A program made the position numbers and the translations under genes. A model generated the notes under the pieces. That model searched no databases, had not been told where the DNA came from, and saw only the letters and a list, made by a program, of their open reading frames with translations. Below are positions 10,800 to 20,024 of a DNA stretch of 64,000 nucleotides, piece by piece (position 1 is the stretch's first letter; each line of letters opens with the position of its first letter). The stretch lies in NCBI RefSeq assembly GCF_001425175.1, contig NZ_LMDV01000002.1, positions 115,110 through 179,109 of the forward strand, read 5' to 3'. This stretch comes from Nocardioides sp. Root1257 (GTDB taxonomy: Bacteria; Actinomycetota; Actinomycetes; Propionibacteriales; Nocardioidaceae).

Positions 10800-13088
10800 T
10801 CAACGGGTCGCCGTGGCCAGGTCGCCGCGCTCGACGACGACCGCGAGGTCGCCCTGCTGGTCGGTGCGGAGCACCCGGGTGCCGGCGGCCTCGAGGGGGG
10901 CCAGGGCGGCCTCGGCGGGGTGGCCGTAGTCGTTGTCGGCCCCCACGCTGACCAGCGCGACCCGCGCCCGCAGCGACAGCAGCCACGGCTCGTCCTGGTA
11001 GCGGCTGCCGTGGTGCGGCACCTTCAGCACGTCCACCGTCAGCCCCGGCAACGCCTGCGCGAGCGCCGCCTGCCCCTCCGGCTCGACGTCGCCCGTGAGC
11101 AGGATCCGGACCCCGTGCACCTCGGCCAGCAGCACCACGCTGGCTTCGTTGGCCGTGCTGCCGTCACCGGGTCCGGTCGTCGGAGCCCCCGGCGGCGGCC
11201 AGAGCGCCTGGAGGGTCACGGCGCCGATCCGCCGGGTCGCGCCGTACGGCGCCGGGCTGGGTGTCAGGCCTGCCTCCCCAGCCACCGAACCGACCTCGCC
11301 GACACCGCCGGGCGGGTCGAGCAGGGTCGTCGTCTCCACCGCACCGACCTGGCGGTCCTCGAAGACCCCCGACAGCCCGTCGACGTGGTCGGCGTGGAAG
11401 TGGGTCAGCACCACCAGCGGCACCTCCTCCACGCCCAGCCCGTCCAGGCAGCGGTCGACCGCGACCGGGTCGGGGCCGCTGTCGACGACGACGGCGGCGC
11501 CGGGCCCGGCGTTCAGGACGAGTGCGTCGCCCTGCCCGACGTCGCAGGCCACCAGCACCCAGCCCGGTGGCGGCCAGCCCGGCGACGGCGGCCGCACGCA
11601 CACCGCCAGCACGACCAGCAGGCAGCAGCCGACCCCGGTGACGGGCCTGCGGAGGAGGAACGGTCCGACCACGGCGATCGCCACGACGACGACCGTCAGG
11701 ACGCTCAGGGCGAGCACGCCGGTCCCCCACTCCAGCGCCGCGGTCGGCAGGGCCGCGCCGCGGGTCGCCACCGCGATGATCCACGCCACGCACCACCCGG
11801 CCAGCGTCCCCAGCAGCCGCCCGACGGCCGGGAGCACCAGACCCACCAGCCCGGCGACCAGCCCGAGCACCGTCGCCGGGCCGACGACCGGCGCTGCCGC
11901 GAGGTTGGCCACGACGGCGACCAGGCTCACTTGTCCGGACAGCCCGGCGACCACCGGGGTGCAGGCCAGCTGCGCGGCGGACGGTACGGCGATCGCCTCG
12001 GCCGCCCACCGGGGCAGCCACCGGGCGAGCGCGTCCCGCCACCCCGGGGCGAGCAGGACGATCCCGGCGGTGGCCAGCACCGAGAGAGCGAAACCCGCCT
12101 GCACCGCCAGCCCCGGTTGCACGAGCAGCAGCACCACGACCGCCACGCCCAGGGCGCGGGCGCCGCGACGCCGACCGTCGGCACCGAGGGCGAGGAGCGC
12201 CACCGATCCCATGACGGCCGCACGCAACACGCTCGGCTCGGTCCGGGCCAGGAGCACGAAGCCGACGATGCCCAGCGCACCGACGACGAGCAGCGACCGG
12301 CCACGCAGCCCGGCCCAGCGCGCGAGCACGAGCAGGAAGCCGACCACGAGCGTGAGGTTGGTGCCCGAGACCGCGAGCAGGTGGGTCAGCCCGGTCGTCC
12401 GGAAGTCGTCGGCGAGGGTCTCGGCCAGCCCCGCGTCGTCGCCGTCGACCAGCGCCGGCACCAGCGCGCGCTGGTCGGCCGGCCGGTGGGCGACCGACTC
12501 CCGGATCGCGGCTCGCACCGCCGCGGCGCCGCGCCACCACACGTCCGGGGCGGCGACGACCTCGGGAGGGCCGCGCGCCGACAGCACGGCCGCGAGGTCG
12601 TCGTCGTCCGCCGGGCCGAGGCGACCGGTCGCTCGCACCCGTGCGCCCAGCGGCACGTCGAGCCAGTCGGCATCCCCGATCACCACGACCGGCGCGGCGG
12701 TCGCGTAGGTCGAGCCGCGGCCGGTCACCTGACGGAGCTCGAGCCGGGTCACCACCAGGTCGCCGTAGCGGGCCGAGACCTTCCGCGGGTCGGACCGGAC
12801 GGTGCCGACCACGCGGACCACGGCGCCGTCGGCGGCGAGGACGCCGACCGGGCTGTGGTCGACCTGGTCGAGCCGGAGCACGGTGACGGTCCCGGCGGCT
12901 GCGAGCACCAGGAGCGCCCCGACCGCCGTGCGCGCCGTCGCGACCGCGACCCGCCGACGCGCCAGCCAGACCGCGCCGAGGCCCGCGACCAGGGTGAGGA
13001 GCGTCCACCACCCCACCCACCGGCCGAGGCCCGCCCCCGCCCAAGCCGCGCCGGCGAGGGCGAGCATCCGCAGGTCGGGCCGGTCCAC
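10800..13088 (-). CDS. comEC: ComEC/Rec2 DNA-uptake channel
   Basis: ComEC forms the membrane channel for single-stranded DNA during transformation. The 762-residue protein has N-terminal membrane segments, a ComEC OB-like extracellular region (about 60-180), the multi-helix Competence domain (about 215-490) and a C-terminal metallo-beta-lactamase domain with His-Phe-His-Ala-Asp-His near 560. The C-terminal domain is thought to degrade one DNA strand. The GTG start follows the comEA stop by one base (TGAGGTG), so the two are coupled. Pilus genes for uptake are not in this window. Confidence 0.95.
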   Translation of the reverse strand: MDRPDLRMLALAGAAWAGAGLGRWVGWWTLLTLVAGLGAVWLARRRVAVATARTAVGALLVLAAAGTVTVLRLDQVDHSPVGVLAADGAVVRVVGTVRSDPRKVSARYGDLVVTRLELRQVTGRGSTYATAAPVVVIGDADWLDVPLGARVRATGRLGPADDDDLAAVLSARGPPEVVAAPDVWWRGAAAVRAAIRESVAHRPADQRALVPALVDGDDAGLAETLADDFRTTGLTHLLAVSGTNLTLVVGFLLVLARWAGLRGRSLLVVGALGIVGFVLLARTEPSVLRAAVMGSVALLALGADGRRRGARALGVAVVVLLLVQPGLAVQAGFALSVLATAGIVLLAPGWRDALARWLPRWAAEAIAVPSAAQLACTPVVAGLSGQVSLVAVVANLAAAPVVGPATVLGLVAGLVGLVLPAVGRLLGTLAGWCVAWIIAVATRGAALPTAALEWGTGVLALSVLTVVVVAIAVVGPFLLRRPVTGVGCCLLVVLAVCVRPPSPGWPPPGWVLVACDVGQGDALVLNAGPGAAVVVDSGPDPVAVDRCLDGLGVEEVPLVVLTHFHADHVDGLSGVFEDRQVGAVETTTLLDPPGGVGEVGSVAGEAGLTPSPAPYGATRRIGAVTLQALWPPPGAPTTGPGDGSTANEASVVLLAEVHGVRILLTGDVEPEGQAALAQALPGLTVDVLKVPHHGSRYQDEPWLLSLRARVALVSVGADNDYGHPAEAALAPLEAAGTRVLRTDQQGDLAVVVERGDLATATR

Positions 13089-13089
13089 C

Positions 13090-14022
13090 TCAGACCGTCA
13101 CGTAGGGGGTGATCTGGGCGAGTGTCGCGTCGCCGATGCCGTCGACCTCGAGCAGCTCGTCGACCGACGAGAAGCCGCCGTGCTCGGTGCGCCACGCCAG
13201 GATCGACTGCGCGGTCACCGGCCCGACCTCGGGCAACGCCTCGAGCTCCGACTGCGTGGCCGCGTTCAGGTTGACCAGCGGCCCTCCCGGGGCGCCGGCG
13301 GTCGCCGCGGTCGCGCCCCCGGCCGGTGCGGCCGGGCCGCCCACGACGACCTGCTCGCCGTCGACGAGCACCCGCGCGAGGTTGAGGGACGAGAGGTCCA
13401 CGCGCGGTGGTGTCCCGCCCGCCGCCTCGAGGGCGTCGACCACCCGGGCACCCACGTCGAGGACCACGATGCCGGGATGGCGCACCTTCCCGGTCACGTC
13501 GACCGTCACCGAGGTGGCCGCGACGGTGCCGGCCGTGCCGGACGTGCCCGCCGCGGCCGGAGACGCGTCCGCGAGCGGCGCGGCTGCCCCGGACACCGAC
13601 GGCCCGGTCGGCGCGACCGGCGCTTCCAGGCGCTCCGGATCGCCGCGCACCAGCCACCACCCGGTCACGGCGAGGCCGACGGCCACGAGCACGGCGACGA
13701 TCGCGAGCTGGCTCGGACCGAGCGCGACCCGGCCCCGCAACGCGTCCGGCAGCAGGCCCGGTCCCGAGCCTCGTCGCGCCGCGTGTCGGCCCACGGCCGG
13801 CACGACCGGCGGCAGCTCGAGGGGCTCGTCCGACCGGGGCTCCGGGAGCGGGTCGGGCACCGCCCGCAACGGTCGGATGCGGGTGTGGTCCGCCAGCCAG
13901 GGCTCGTCAGCGGCGGGTCCCGGGGGCTCGTCCGGGCGGGTCTCGGCGAGCTCGGCGGTCAGCGATGCGAGCCGCCGGGCGACAGCCTCCCGGTGGTCGG
14001 CTCGAGGTCGGAGAGAGGTCAT
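13090..14022 (-). CDS. comEA: ComEA DNA-binding competence protein
   Basis: The 310-residue protein has a cytosolic Pro/Arg-rich N-terminus, one membrane helix (about 105-127), an Ala/Gly/Thr linker, an SLBB-like domain (VDVTGKVRHPGIVVLDVGARV, about 172-192) and a C-terminal double helix-hairpin-helix (LNAATQSELEALPEVGP and VDELLEVDGIGDA) that binds DNA. In Gram-positive transformation ComEA holds incoming DNA outside the membrane and passes it to ComEC. It is the first gene of the comEA-comEC pair. Confidence 0.95.
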   Translation of the reverse strand: MTSLRPRADHREAVARRLASLTAELAETRPDEPPGPAADEPWLADHTRIRPLRAVPDPLPEPRSDEPLELPPVVPAVGRHAARRGSGPGLLPDALRGRVALGPSQLAIVAVLVAVGLAVTGWWLVRGDPERLEAPVAPTGPSVSGAAAPLADASPAAAGTSGTAGTVAATSVTVDVTGKVRHPGIVVLDVGARVVDALEAAGGTPPRVDLSSLNLARVLVDGEQVVVGGPAAPAGGATAATAGAPGGPLVNLNAATQSELEALPEVGPVTAQSILAWRTEHGGFSSVDELLEVDGIGDATLAQITPYVTV

Positions 14023-14139
14023 GCCGCGACGCTAGGCAGCGTCACCGACCGCGGGACGAGCAGCGGCGTACGTCTGTGGAGAACCCGGTGCCGACCGGCT
14101 CCTGTGGACGGTTCCTGGCTGCGGCGCGACCCGACGGGC

Positions 14140-14994
14140 CTACGGGCGCGGCGCCACGCAGACGGCGATCATGCCCGGGCCCACGTGGGCGCCGAGCACC
14201 GCGCCGAGCTCGCCGCACCAGACCTCGCGGCCCTCGAGGTTCTCCTCCAGACGCGTCGCCAGCTTCTCGGTGAGCACGCCCGCGCGGTCGGGGTTGGCGA
14301 GGTGGGCGACGCACACGTCGACCGGCACGTCGCCGGCGCGCTGCACGGCCAGCTCCTCGAGCCGGGCCAGCGCCCGGGTCGAGGTCCGGACCCGCTCCAG
14401 CGAGGCGACCTTGCCGTCCTCGATCTGGAGCAGGGGCTTCACCGCCAGGGCGCCGCCGAGGAGCGCCGCGGCCGCGCCGATGCGCCCGCCTCGGCGCAGG
14501 TACTCCAACGTGTCGACGTAGAAGAGCGAGGACGACGCGGCCGCCCGCTCGCGCGCTGCGGCCGCCGCCTCATCGGCCGTGCCACCCGCGTCGACGACGT
14601 CCGCAGCCGTCAGCGCCGCGTACCCGGTCGCCACGCCCACCTGGCGGCTGTCCACGGGGATCACCCGCACCGAGGCGTCGCGGGCGGCCAGCTGTGCCGA
14701 CTCGAAGGTGCCGCTCATGTCTCCCGAGAGGTGCACCGACACGATCTCGGTCGCGCCGTCGCGAGCCGCCTGCTCGTAGACGTCGAGCAGCATGGCCGGG
14801 CCCGGTCGCGACGTGCTGACCGGGCGCCACTCCTTGAGCGCGGCCGCCACCAGCTCGGGCGTCGCACCGTCGGCCCCCTCGTCGTAGACCGTCGCGCCGA
14901 TCACGACCTGGAGAGGTACGACGACGATCCCTCGCTCCGCCGCCAGCTCCGGCGGGAGACTCGCGGTGGAGTCGGTGACGATCGCGACCGGCAT
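14140..14994 (-). CDS. DegV family fatty-acid-binding protein
   Basis: DegV/FakB-like proteins bind a fatty acid and, with FakA kinase, feed acyl phosphate into lipid synthesis. The 284 residues show the family start VAIVTDSTASLPPELA, the STSRPGP motif around 80, the GTFESAQLA segment, and the typical R-G-G-R-I-G-A loop (about 167-173) before a Lys-Pro-Leu-Leu. No fakA is seen nearby, so the bound lipid and partner remain open. A TACCCT box at 15002-15007 lies seven bases before the ATG, implying a leaderless message. The gene is divergent from the AAA ATPase. Confidence 0.9.
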   Translation of the reverse strand: MPVAIVTDSTASLPPELAAERGIVVVPLQVVIGATVYDEGADGATPELVAAALKEWRPVSTSRPGPAMLLDVYEQAARDGATEIVSVHLSGDMSGTFESAQLAARDASVRVIPVDSRQVGVATGYAALTAADVVDAGGTADEAAAAARERAAASSSLFYVDTLEYLRRGGRIGAAAALLGGALAVKPLLQIEDGKVASLERVRTSTRALARLEELAVQRAGDVPVDVCVAHLANPDRAGVLTEKLATRLEENLEGREVWCGELGAVLGAHVGPGMIAVCVAPRP

Positions 14995-15001
14995 GCGGGG
15001 A

Positions 15002-15007
15002 AGGGTA
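15002..15007 (-). promoter_or_regulatory. -10 box of degV
   Basis: TACCCT on the minus strand, seven bases before the ATG at 14994, fits a leaderless promoter. On the opposite strand a TAGGCT at 15047-15052 is a candidate -10 for the divergent ATPase gene. Confidence 0.45.
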
Positions 15008-15082
15008 CCGGGGCAGAACTCGGGTGCCTGGCGTCCGTCCGACCTCTAGGCTGCGCGGACGCCCGCCGCTCCCGAGAGTCCG

Positions 15083-16555
15083 ATGCCGATGTCCCCCTCG
15101 ACCATCATCTTCAGCTCCGACGACGGCGCCCACGTCGACGAGACGCGGCCCGAGCTGTCCGACATCGGACGCTACGGCCGGATGCTCGTCCGCCGCTTCG
15201 TGAGCCAGGCGCGTGCCTCCGAGCAGCCGTCCTTCCGCTCGATCATCGGCGACCACCTGGGCATCGACCCCGACGACCTCCCGGTGGTCGAGGAGCGCTG
15301 GCCGGCGTACGAGCACGTCAACGTCCAGTCGGCGCTGGACGCCTGGCTCGGCGAGGCCGGGCGCGAGCACCGGATGATCGGCCTCGCCGACTACCGCCAC
15401 CGCGGCTCCTTCGGGCTGGCCGACCTCCTCGGCCAGTCCGCGATGGAGCGGATGCACGGCCCGCGGCCCGGCAACGTGTCGCGCACCAGCCTGCCGAGCG
15501 GACCGGCAGGCGAGACCACCGACTGCGTGCGGGCCGCGGTCGTGCTCGCCACGCTCGGCGACGACCGGCTCGCGCTCCTCTACCGAGGCGCCGACCCCGA
15601 CAGCGAGATGCGCGGCGTCACCGTCGAGGTCGTCGCGACCCGTCCGGAGCTGGCCACCGAGCTGACTGGCGCGCTGCGCCGGCTGGCGCTCGAGCTCAAC
15701 GTCTACCGCGGCCAGGTGGTCTCGTTCGGGCACAGCATGTTCGGGGAGCGCTCGTCCCTGCTGCGCTTCCACGAGCGACCGCGGCTGTCCGCCGAGGACC
15801 TCATCCTCCCGGCCGACACCTTCGCCGACGTACGTCGCCAGGTCGTCGGCGTCGCGCGCAACAGCACACGGCTGCGCGCGGCCGGCCAGCACCTCAAGCG
15901 CGGACTGCTGCTCTACGGGCCGCCCGGCGTCGGCAAGACCCACACCGTCCGCTACCTCGTCAGCGAGCTGGTCGGCACCACGATCGTGGAGCTGACCGGG
16001 GAGACGCTCGGTGCGATCCGCGACGCCTGCTCGATCGCCCGGAGCCTGCAGCCGGCGATGATCGTCGTGGAGGACGTCGACCTGATCGCCCAGGAGCGGG
16101 ACCACTACGGCGGCGAGACGCCGCTGCTCTTCACGCTCCTCAACGAGATGGACGGGCTCGCCGAGGACGCCGACGTGGTGTTCCTGCTGACCACCAACCG
16201 GGCCGACCTGCTCGAGCCCGCCCTCGCCTCCCGCCCCGGCCGCGTGGACCAGGCCGTCCACATCGACGTGCCCGACCGCGACGCCCGCCACCGCCTGGTG
16301 GAGCTGTACGCCGGCCGGCTCGAGGTGGACCTCGGCCGCATCGAGGACGTGCTCGACCGCACGGACGGCGTCACCGCGTCGTTCCTCAAGGAGCTGCTGC
16401 GGCGTGCCGCCGTCGTGGCCGCCGATCGCCAGGACGCCCCCGACGACGACACCGCCCTGGCGGTGTCGGCCGACGACCTCGAGGCAGCCCTGGACGACCT
16501 GCTCGACACCCGCAACCAGATGACCCGCGCCGTGCTCGGCTTCCGCGAGGAGTGA
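15083..16555 (+). CDS. AAA family ATPase (CDC48-like)
   Basis: The 490-residue protein has an uncharacterised N-terminal domain (about 1-240) and one AAA module: Walker A GPPGVGKT at about 279-286, Walker B MIVVEDVD at about 326-333, sensor-1 LLTTNRAD near 371, and an arginine-finger-like ASRPGR near 383. The second region of homology and C-terminal helical lid follow. Such single-ring ATPases unfold or remodel proteins; partners are unknown. An ATG two codons later (15089) is an alternative start. The gene interrupts the conserved degV-leuS neighbourhood. Confidence 0.85.
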   Translation: MPMSPSTIIFSSDDGAHVDETRPELSDIGRYGRMLVRRFVSQARASEQPSFRSIIGDHLGIDPDDLPVVEERWPAYEHVNVQSALDAWLGEAGREHRMIGLADYRHRGSFGLADLLGQSAMERMHGPRPGNVSRTSLPSGPAGETTDCVRAAVVLATLGDDRLALLYRGADPDSEMRGVTVEVVATRPELATELTGALRRLALELNVYRGQVVSFGHSMFGERSSLLRFHERPRLSAEDLILPADTFADVRRQVVGVARNSTRLRAAGQHLKRGLLLYGPPGVGKTHTVRYLVSELVGTTIVELTGETLGAIRDACSIARSLQPAMIVVEDVDLIAQERDHYGGETPLLFTLLNEMDGLAEDADVVFLLTTNRADLLEPALASRPGRVDQAVHIDVPDRDARHRLVELYAGRLEVDLGRIEDVLDRTDGVTASFLKELLRRAAVVAADRQDAPDDDTALAVSADDLEAALDDLLDTRNQMTRAVLGFREE

Positions 16556-16561
16556 GCAGGT

Positions 16562-19048
16562 TCAGACGACGACGTTGACCAGCTTCGGTGCGCGCACGAT
16601 CACCTTGCGCACCGGACGGCCGTCGATCGCCCGGACCACGGCCGGGTCGGCCATCGCCAGCTGCTCCAGGTCGGCCTCGGAGATGTCGGGGGCGACGTCC
16701 AGGCGGGCCTTGACCTTGCCCTGGATCTGGACGACCGCGACCACCGACTCCTCGACCAGCAGCGCCGGGTCGACGCTCGGCCAGCCGGCGCGCGCGACGG
16801 TCGGCTCGTGGCCCAGCCGCTCCCACATCTCCTCCGCGGTGTACGGCGCCACCAGCGACAGCAGGATCGCCACCGCCTCGGTCGCCTCGCGCACGGCCGG
16901 GTCCTCGGGACCGCAGCCGGAGTCGATCGCCTTGCGGGTCGCGTTCACCAGCTCCATGACGCGGGCGACCATGACGTTGAAGCGGTAGGCCTCGACCAGC
17001 TCGGCCGCGTCGTGCACGGTCCGCGCGGTGACCCGGCGCAGGGCGACGTCGCCGCCCTCCGGCGACGCGCCGACCTCCGACGCGACGTCGCCCGACAGCC
17101 GCCAGGCACGCTGCAGGAACCGCAGCGATCCGGCCGGTGACATGTCGGCCCAGTCGATGTCGTCCTCCGGCGGGCCGGCGAAGACCAGGGTCAGGCGTAC
17201 GGCGTCCACTCCGAACTCCGCAAGTTGGTCCCCCAGACTGACGCCGTTGCCCAGCGACTTGCTCATCTTCTTGCCGCGGTTGATGACGAAGCCCTGGTTC
17301 AGCTGCGCGGCGAACGGCTCACCGACCTCCAGCATCCCCATGTCGCGCAGCACCTTGGTGAAGAAGCGCGCGTACAGCAGGTGCAGCACGGCGTGCTCCA
17401 CGCCGCCCACGTAGATGTCGGCAGGCATCCACGCGTTGGCCTTCGCGACGTCGAACGGCCCGTCGGCGTACGTCGGCGAGCAGTAGCGCAGGAAGTACCA
17501 CGACGAGTCGACGAAGGTGTCCATCGTGTCGCTGTCGCGCTTCGCCGGACCCCCGCACGTCGGGCACTCGACGTCGACCCAGTCGGAGGCGGCCGCCAGC
17601 GGCGACACGCCCTTCGGCTTCAGGTCGGCGCCGCGCAGCTCCGGCAGCTCCAGCGGCAGCTGGTCGTACGGTACGGCGACCTCGCCGTCCTTCTCGCAGT
17701 GGATGATCGGGATCGGGACGCCCCAGTAGCGCTGGCGGCTCAGCAGCCAGTCGCGCAGCCGGAAGTTGACCGCGCCCCGGCCGGCGCCCTGCTGCTCCAG
17801 GAAGTCGATGGTCGCCCGCTTGGCCTCCGCGACGCCCAGGCCGTTGATGTCCAGGGGCGCCTCGACGCCGGGTGCCGGCGAGTTGATCGCCGGGCCCTCG
17901 CCGTGGAAGGCCTCGCCCTCGAAGCCCTCGGGGGTCTGGGTCGTGCGGACGATCTCCAGACCCATGACCGTGGCGAACTCCCAGTCGCGCTGGTCGCCGC
18001 CGGGCACGCCCATGACCGCGCCGGTGCCGTAGTCGGCCAGCACGTAGTCGGTCGCCCAGACCGGGATCTGCGTGCCGGTCACCGGGTTGGTCGCGGTGAC
18101 GCCCAGGTCGACGCCGGTCTTGGGACGGTCGGCGGACAGCCGCTCGATCTCCGTCTCCTTGCGGATCTCCTCGCGGTAGGCCTCGAAGGCCGCGCGCTGC
18201 CCGTCGGTCACCAGCTCGGCGGCCAGCGGCGAGTCGACCGCGACGACCATGAACGTGGTGCCGAAGATCGTGTCCGGGCGCGTCGTGTAGACGGTGACCG
18301 GCTCGTCGCGGCCCTCGATCGCGAACGAGACGTGCGCGCCCTCGGAGCGGCCGATCCAGTTGCGCTGCGCGGCGACGACCCGCGCCGGCCAGGTCGCCTC
18401 CAGGTTGTCCAGCTCGTCCAGCAGCTCCTGGGCGTACTGCGTGATCTTGAAGTACCACTGGGTCAGCTCGCGCTTGGTGACCTCGTGGCCGCACCGCTCG
18501 CAGCGGCCGTCGACGACCTGCTCGTTGGCCAGCACCGTCTGGTCGTTGGGGCACCAGTTGACCGGGCTGTTCTTGCGGTAGGCCAGCCCCTGCTCGCGGA
18601 ACTTCAGGAACAGCCACTGCGTCCAGCGGTAGTACTCCGGGTCGGAGGTGTGCAGCCGGCGCGACCAGTCGAAGGAGATGCCGTAGCGCTTGAACGACTC
18701 GTACTGCGTCTCGATGTTGGCGTAGGTGTAGGTCGCGGGGTGCTCGTCGTTGCGGATCGCGGCGTTCTCGGCCGGCAGGCCGAAGGAGTCCCACCCCATC
18801 GGGTTCAGGACCTCGAAGCCCTGCTGCCACCAGTAGCGTGCGATGACGTCGTGCAGCGCGGTGACCTCGGCGTGACCCATGTGCAGGTCACCGCTCGGGT
18901 AGGGGAACATCGTCAGCGCGTACTTCTTCTCGCGCGGCGAGTCGTCGTCAGCGCGGAACGGCTCCAGCCGCTCCCACACCGGCAGCCACTTGTCCTGGAC
19001 GGCGCGTACGTCGTACGTCGCCGGCTCGTCGTGCTCCTGCTCGCTCAT
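16562..19048 (-). CDS. leuS: leucyl-tRNA synthetase
   Basis: LeuS charges tRNA-Leu and edits mischarged products. The 828-residue length is normal. The class I HIGH motif reads His-Met-Gly-His in [12 protein letters not shown], the KMSKS motif is intact in [11 protein letters not shown], and a CP1 editing domain lies between, with the Thr-rich [11 protein letters not shown] loop. Zinc-type cysteines appear in CPTCGG and CERCG. The ATG at 19048 is preceded by GGAGAGAGACGAG. Expression is probably controlled by the leader at 19109-19189. Confidence 0.98.
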   Translation of the reverse strand: MSEQEHDEPATYDVRAVQDKWLPVWERLEPFRADDDSPREKKYALTMFPYPSGDLHMGHAEVTALHDVIARYWWQQGFEVLNPMGWDSFGLPAENAAIRNDEHPATYTYANIETQYESFKRYGISFDWSRRLHTSDPEYYRWTQWLFLKFREQGLAYRKNSPVNWCPNDQTVLANEQVVDGRCERCGHEVTKRELTQWYFKITQYAQELLDELDNLEATWPARVVAAQRNWIGRSEGAHVSFAIEGRDEPVTVYTTRPDTIFGTTFMVVAVDSPLAAELVTDGQRAAFEAYREEIRKETEIERLSADRPKTGVDLGVTATNPVTGTQIPVWATDYVLADYGTGAVMGVPGGDQRDWEFATVMGLEIVRTTQTPEGFEGEAFHGEGPAINSPAPGVEAPLDINGLGVAEAKRATIDFLEQQGAGRGAVNFRLRDWLLSRQRYWGVPIPIIHCEKDGEVAVPYDQLPLELPELRGADLKPKGVSPLAAASDWVDVECPTCGGPAKRDSDTMDTFVDSSWYFLRYCSPTYADGPFDVAKANAWMPADIYVGGVEHAVLHLLYARFFTKVLRDMGMLEVGEPFAAQLNQGFVINRGKKMSKSLGNGVSLGDQLAEFGVDAVRLTLVFAGPPEDDIDWADMSPAGSLRFLQRAWRLSGDVASEVGASPEGGDVALRRVTARTVHDAAELVEAYRFNVMVARVMELVNATRKAIDSGCGPEDPAVREATEAVAILLSLVAPYTAEEMWERLGHEPTVARAGWPSVDPALLVEESVVAVVQIQGKVKARLDVAPDISEADLEQLAMADPAVVRAIDGRPVRKVIVRAPKLVNVVV

Positions 19049-19108
19049 CTCGTCTCTCTCCACGAACGTCTCGATCCTGCTCGACTGTGCTGTTCCGGCC
19101 CGAGGCAC

Positions 19109-19134
19109 AAAAAAACCCCTCGGGCGTGAGGGGT
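19109..19134 (-). terminator. intrinsic terminator in the leuS leader
   Basis: On the minus strand ACCCCTC and GAGGGGT form a 7-base stem with a 6-base loop followed by seven Ts, 61 bases before the leuS start. A competing hairpin is possible: CCTCGGGC just downstream (19098-19105) is complementary to GCCCGAGG (19118-19125) in the terminator loop and 3' arm. Confidence 0.85.
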
Positions 19135-19135
19135 G

Positions 19136-19163
19136 GCCGCACTGAGTAGGTGATCAGTGCGGC
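19136..19163 (-). promoter_or_regulatory. 10-bp hairpin overlapping the leader peptide end
   Basis: GCCGCACTGA and TCAGTGCGGC pair perfectly around an 8-base loop. The 5' arm contains the last two codons and stop of the leader peptide, so a ribosome finishing the peptide would melt it. It abuts the terminator directly. Confidence 0.75.
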
Positions 19164-19189
19164 TGGCTAAGGAGCAGGGTCCTGCGCAT
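19154..19189 (-). CDS. leuS leader peptide with three Leu codons
   Basis: An 11-residue peptide, MRRTLLLSQPH, is encoded upstream of leuS. Residues 5-7 are three consecutive leucines (CTG, CTC, CTT), and the stop lies in the hairpin that precedes the terminator. This is the layout of classical ribosome-mediated attenuation: slow decoding of Leu codons when charged tRNA-Leu is scarce would change leader folding and let transcription continue. No Shine-Dalgarno is seen; a TACCCT box six bases before the ATG suggests leaderless translation. Too short to be judged by homology, so the call rests on layout. Confidence 0.75.
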   Translation of the reverse strand: MRRTLLLSQPH

Positions 19190-19195
19190 GCGCCC

Positions 19196-19201
19196 AGGGT
19201 A
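19196..19201 (-). promoter_or_regulatory. candidate -10 box of the leuS leader
   Basis: TACCCT on the minus strand lies six bases before the leader ATG. A TTGACG at 19225-19230 is 23 bases upstream, too far for a normal -35 spacing, so the -35 region is unresolved. The promoter would overlap the 3' end of the TetR gene. Confidence 0.45.
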
Positions 19202-19209
19202 CCCGAACG

Positions 19210-19836
19210 TCAGGCCGGGGCCGGCGTCAACATCAGCGGCATCAGCTCGTGGACCTGGGCCGCCATCGCCTCGGCGGCGTCGGCAGTGCCCGTGAGGTGG
19301 CCGAGCAGGGCCTGCTGGAACAGCCCGTCGAGCACGCCGTACGCCGCGTGCGGGGTCATCACGGTCGGCCGGCCGGACAGCTCGGCGTACTTGCTGACCA
19401 CCCGCCAGATCATGTCCTCGAGCGTCGCGTCGATCATCAGGACGGCCTCGCGGAGCTTGTCCTCGAACATGCTCTGGGTGCGGAGGTCGTACCAGAGCCG
19501 GTGCATCGGCGCCTCGTCGAGCAGGGTCTCGACCAGCTTGGCGGCGAACGCGTCGAGCAGGCCCTCCGCGGTCGTCGAGTCCTCCACGACCGCGTCGTAG
19601 CGGGTCACGCAGCGCGCCTTGTAGTAGCGGACGCAGTAGATGATCAGCTCGAACTTGTCGGCGAAGTAGTAGTGGACGACGCCGTGGCTGAACTCGGAGT
19701 TGTTGGCGATCTCGCGCAGGCTCGTGCGCGCGTAGCCGAGCTCACCGAGGGTCTGCAGGGCGGACTCCGCGAGCTGGTTGCGCCGCTCGTCGTACTTGTC
19801 CGCGGGCGCGCGTCGCGCCTCCTTGGTGCCTGCCAC
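19210..19836 (-). CDS. TetR family transcriptional regulator
   Basis: The 208-residue protein has an N-terminal TetR helix-turn-helix (ALQTLGELGYARTSLREIANNSEFSHGVVHYYFADKFEL, about 27-65) and a helical ligand domain. It is divergent from the SDR-led lipid cluster, with 188 bases between starts. Two palindromes and a consensus -35 lie in that gap, so it most likely represses the cluster and itself, with an acyl-CoA or steroid-like ligand as the reasonable guess. Start GTG at 19836. Confidence 0.88.
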   Translation of the reverse strand: MAGTKEARRAPADKYDERRNQLAESALQTLGELGYARTSLREIANNSEFSHGVVHYYFADKFELIIYCVRYYKARCVTRYDAVVEDSTTAEGLLDAFAAKLVETLLDEAPMHRLWYDLRTQSMFEDKLREAVLMIDATLEDMIWRVVSKYAELSGRPTVMTPHAAYGVLDGLFQQALLGHLTGTADAAEAMAAQVHELMPLMLTPAPA

Positions 19837-19922
19837 CGCTCGCCTCCTCTGCCGCCGTCCGGCCCTGGTCGGGCGTCACTGTACGCGACCCCCGCGGACC
19901 TCCGTCACCGATCTTGACGAGT

Positions 19923-19940
19923 GTCCAGAATTGTCTGGAC
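19923..19940. promoter_or_regulatory. palindromic operator 1 of the TetR-SDR gap
   Basis: GTCCAGA and TCTGGAC are separated by ATTG, a perfect 7-base dyad of 18 bases total. A further half-site, TGTCCA, follows at 19944-19949. The position between divergent genes suits a TetR operator. Confidence 0.55.
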
Positions 19941-19956
19941 GAATGTCCAACAAAGT

Positions 19957-19988
19957 CTTGACAGTCGTCAAGGGATCGGGCCTACGTT
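19957..19988 (+). promoter_or_regulatory. SDR cluster promoter with operator 2
   Basis: CTTGAC-AGTC-GTCAAG (19957-19972) is a perfect 6-base dyad. It contains the -35 hexamer TTGACA (19958-19963); TACGTT (19983-19988) is the -10 after a 19-base spacer. A repressor on this dyad would block the promoter directly. Confidence 0.6.
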
Positions 19989-20024
19989 GTGACGGCCACC
20001 ACTTCCATCCCCGAGGAGAGCTCC

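Noticed and set aside
12802..16578. Long plus-strand open frame across comEC, comEA, degV and the AAA ATPase
   Set aside because: Antisense or out-of-frame to four recognised genes; composition is typical of high-GC shadow frames.
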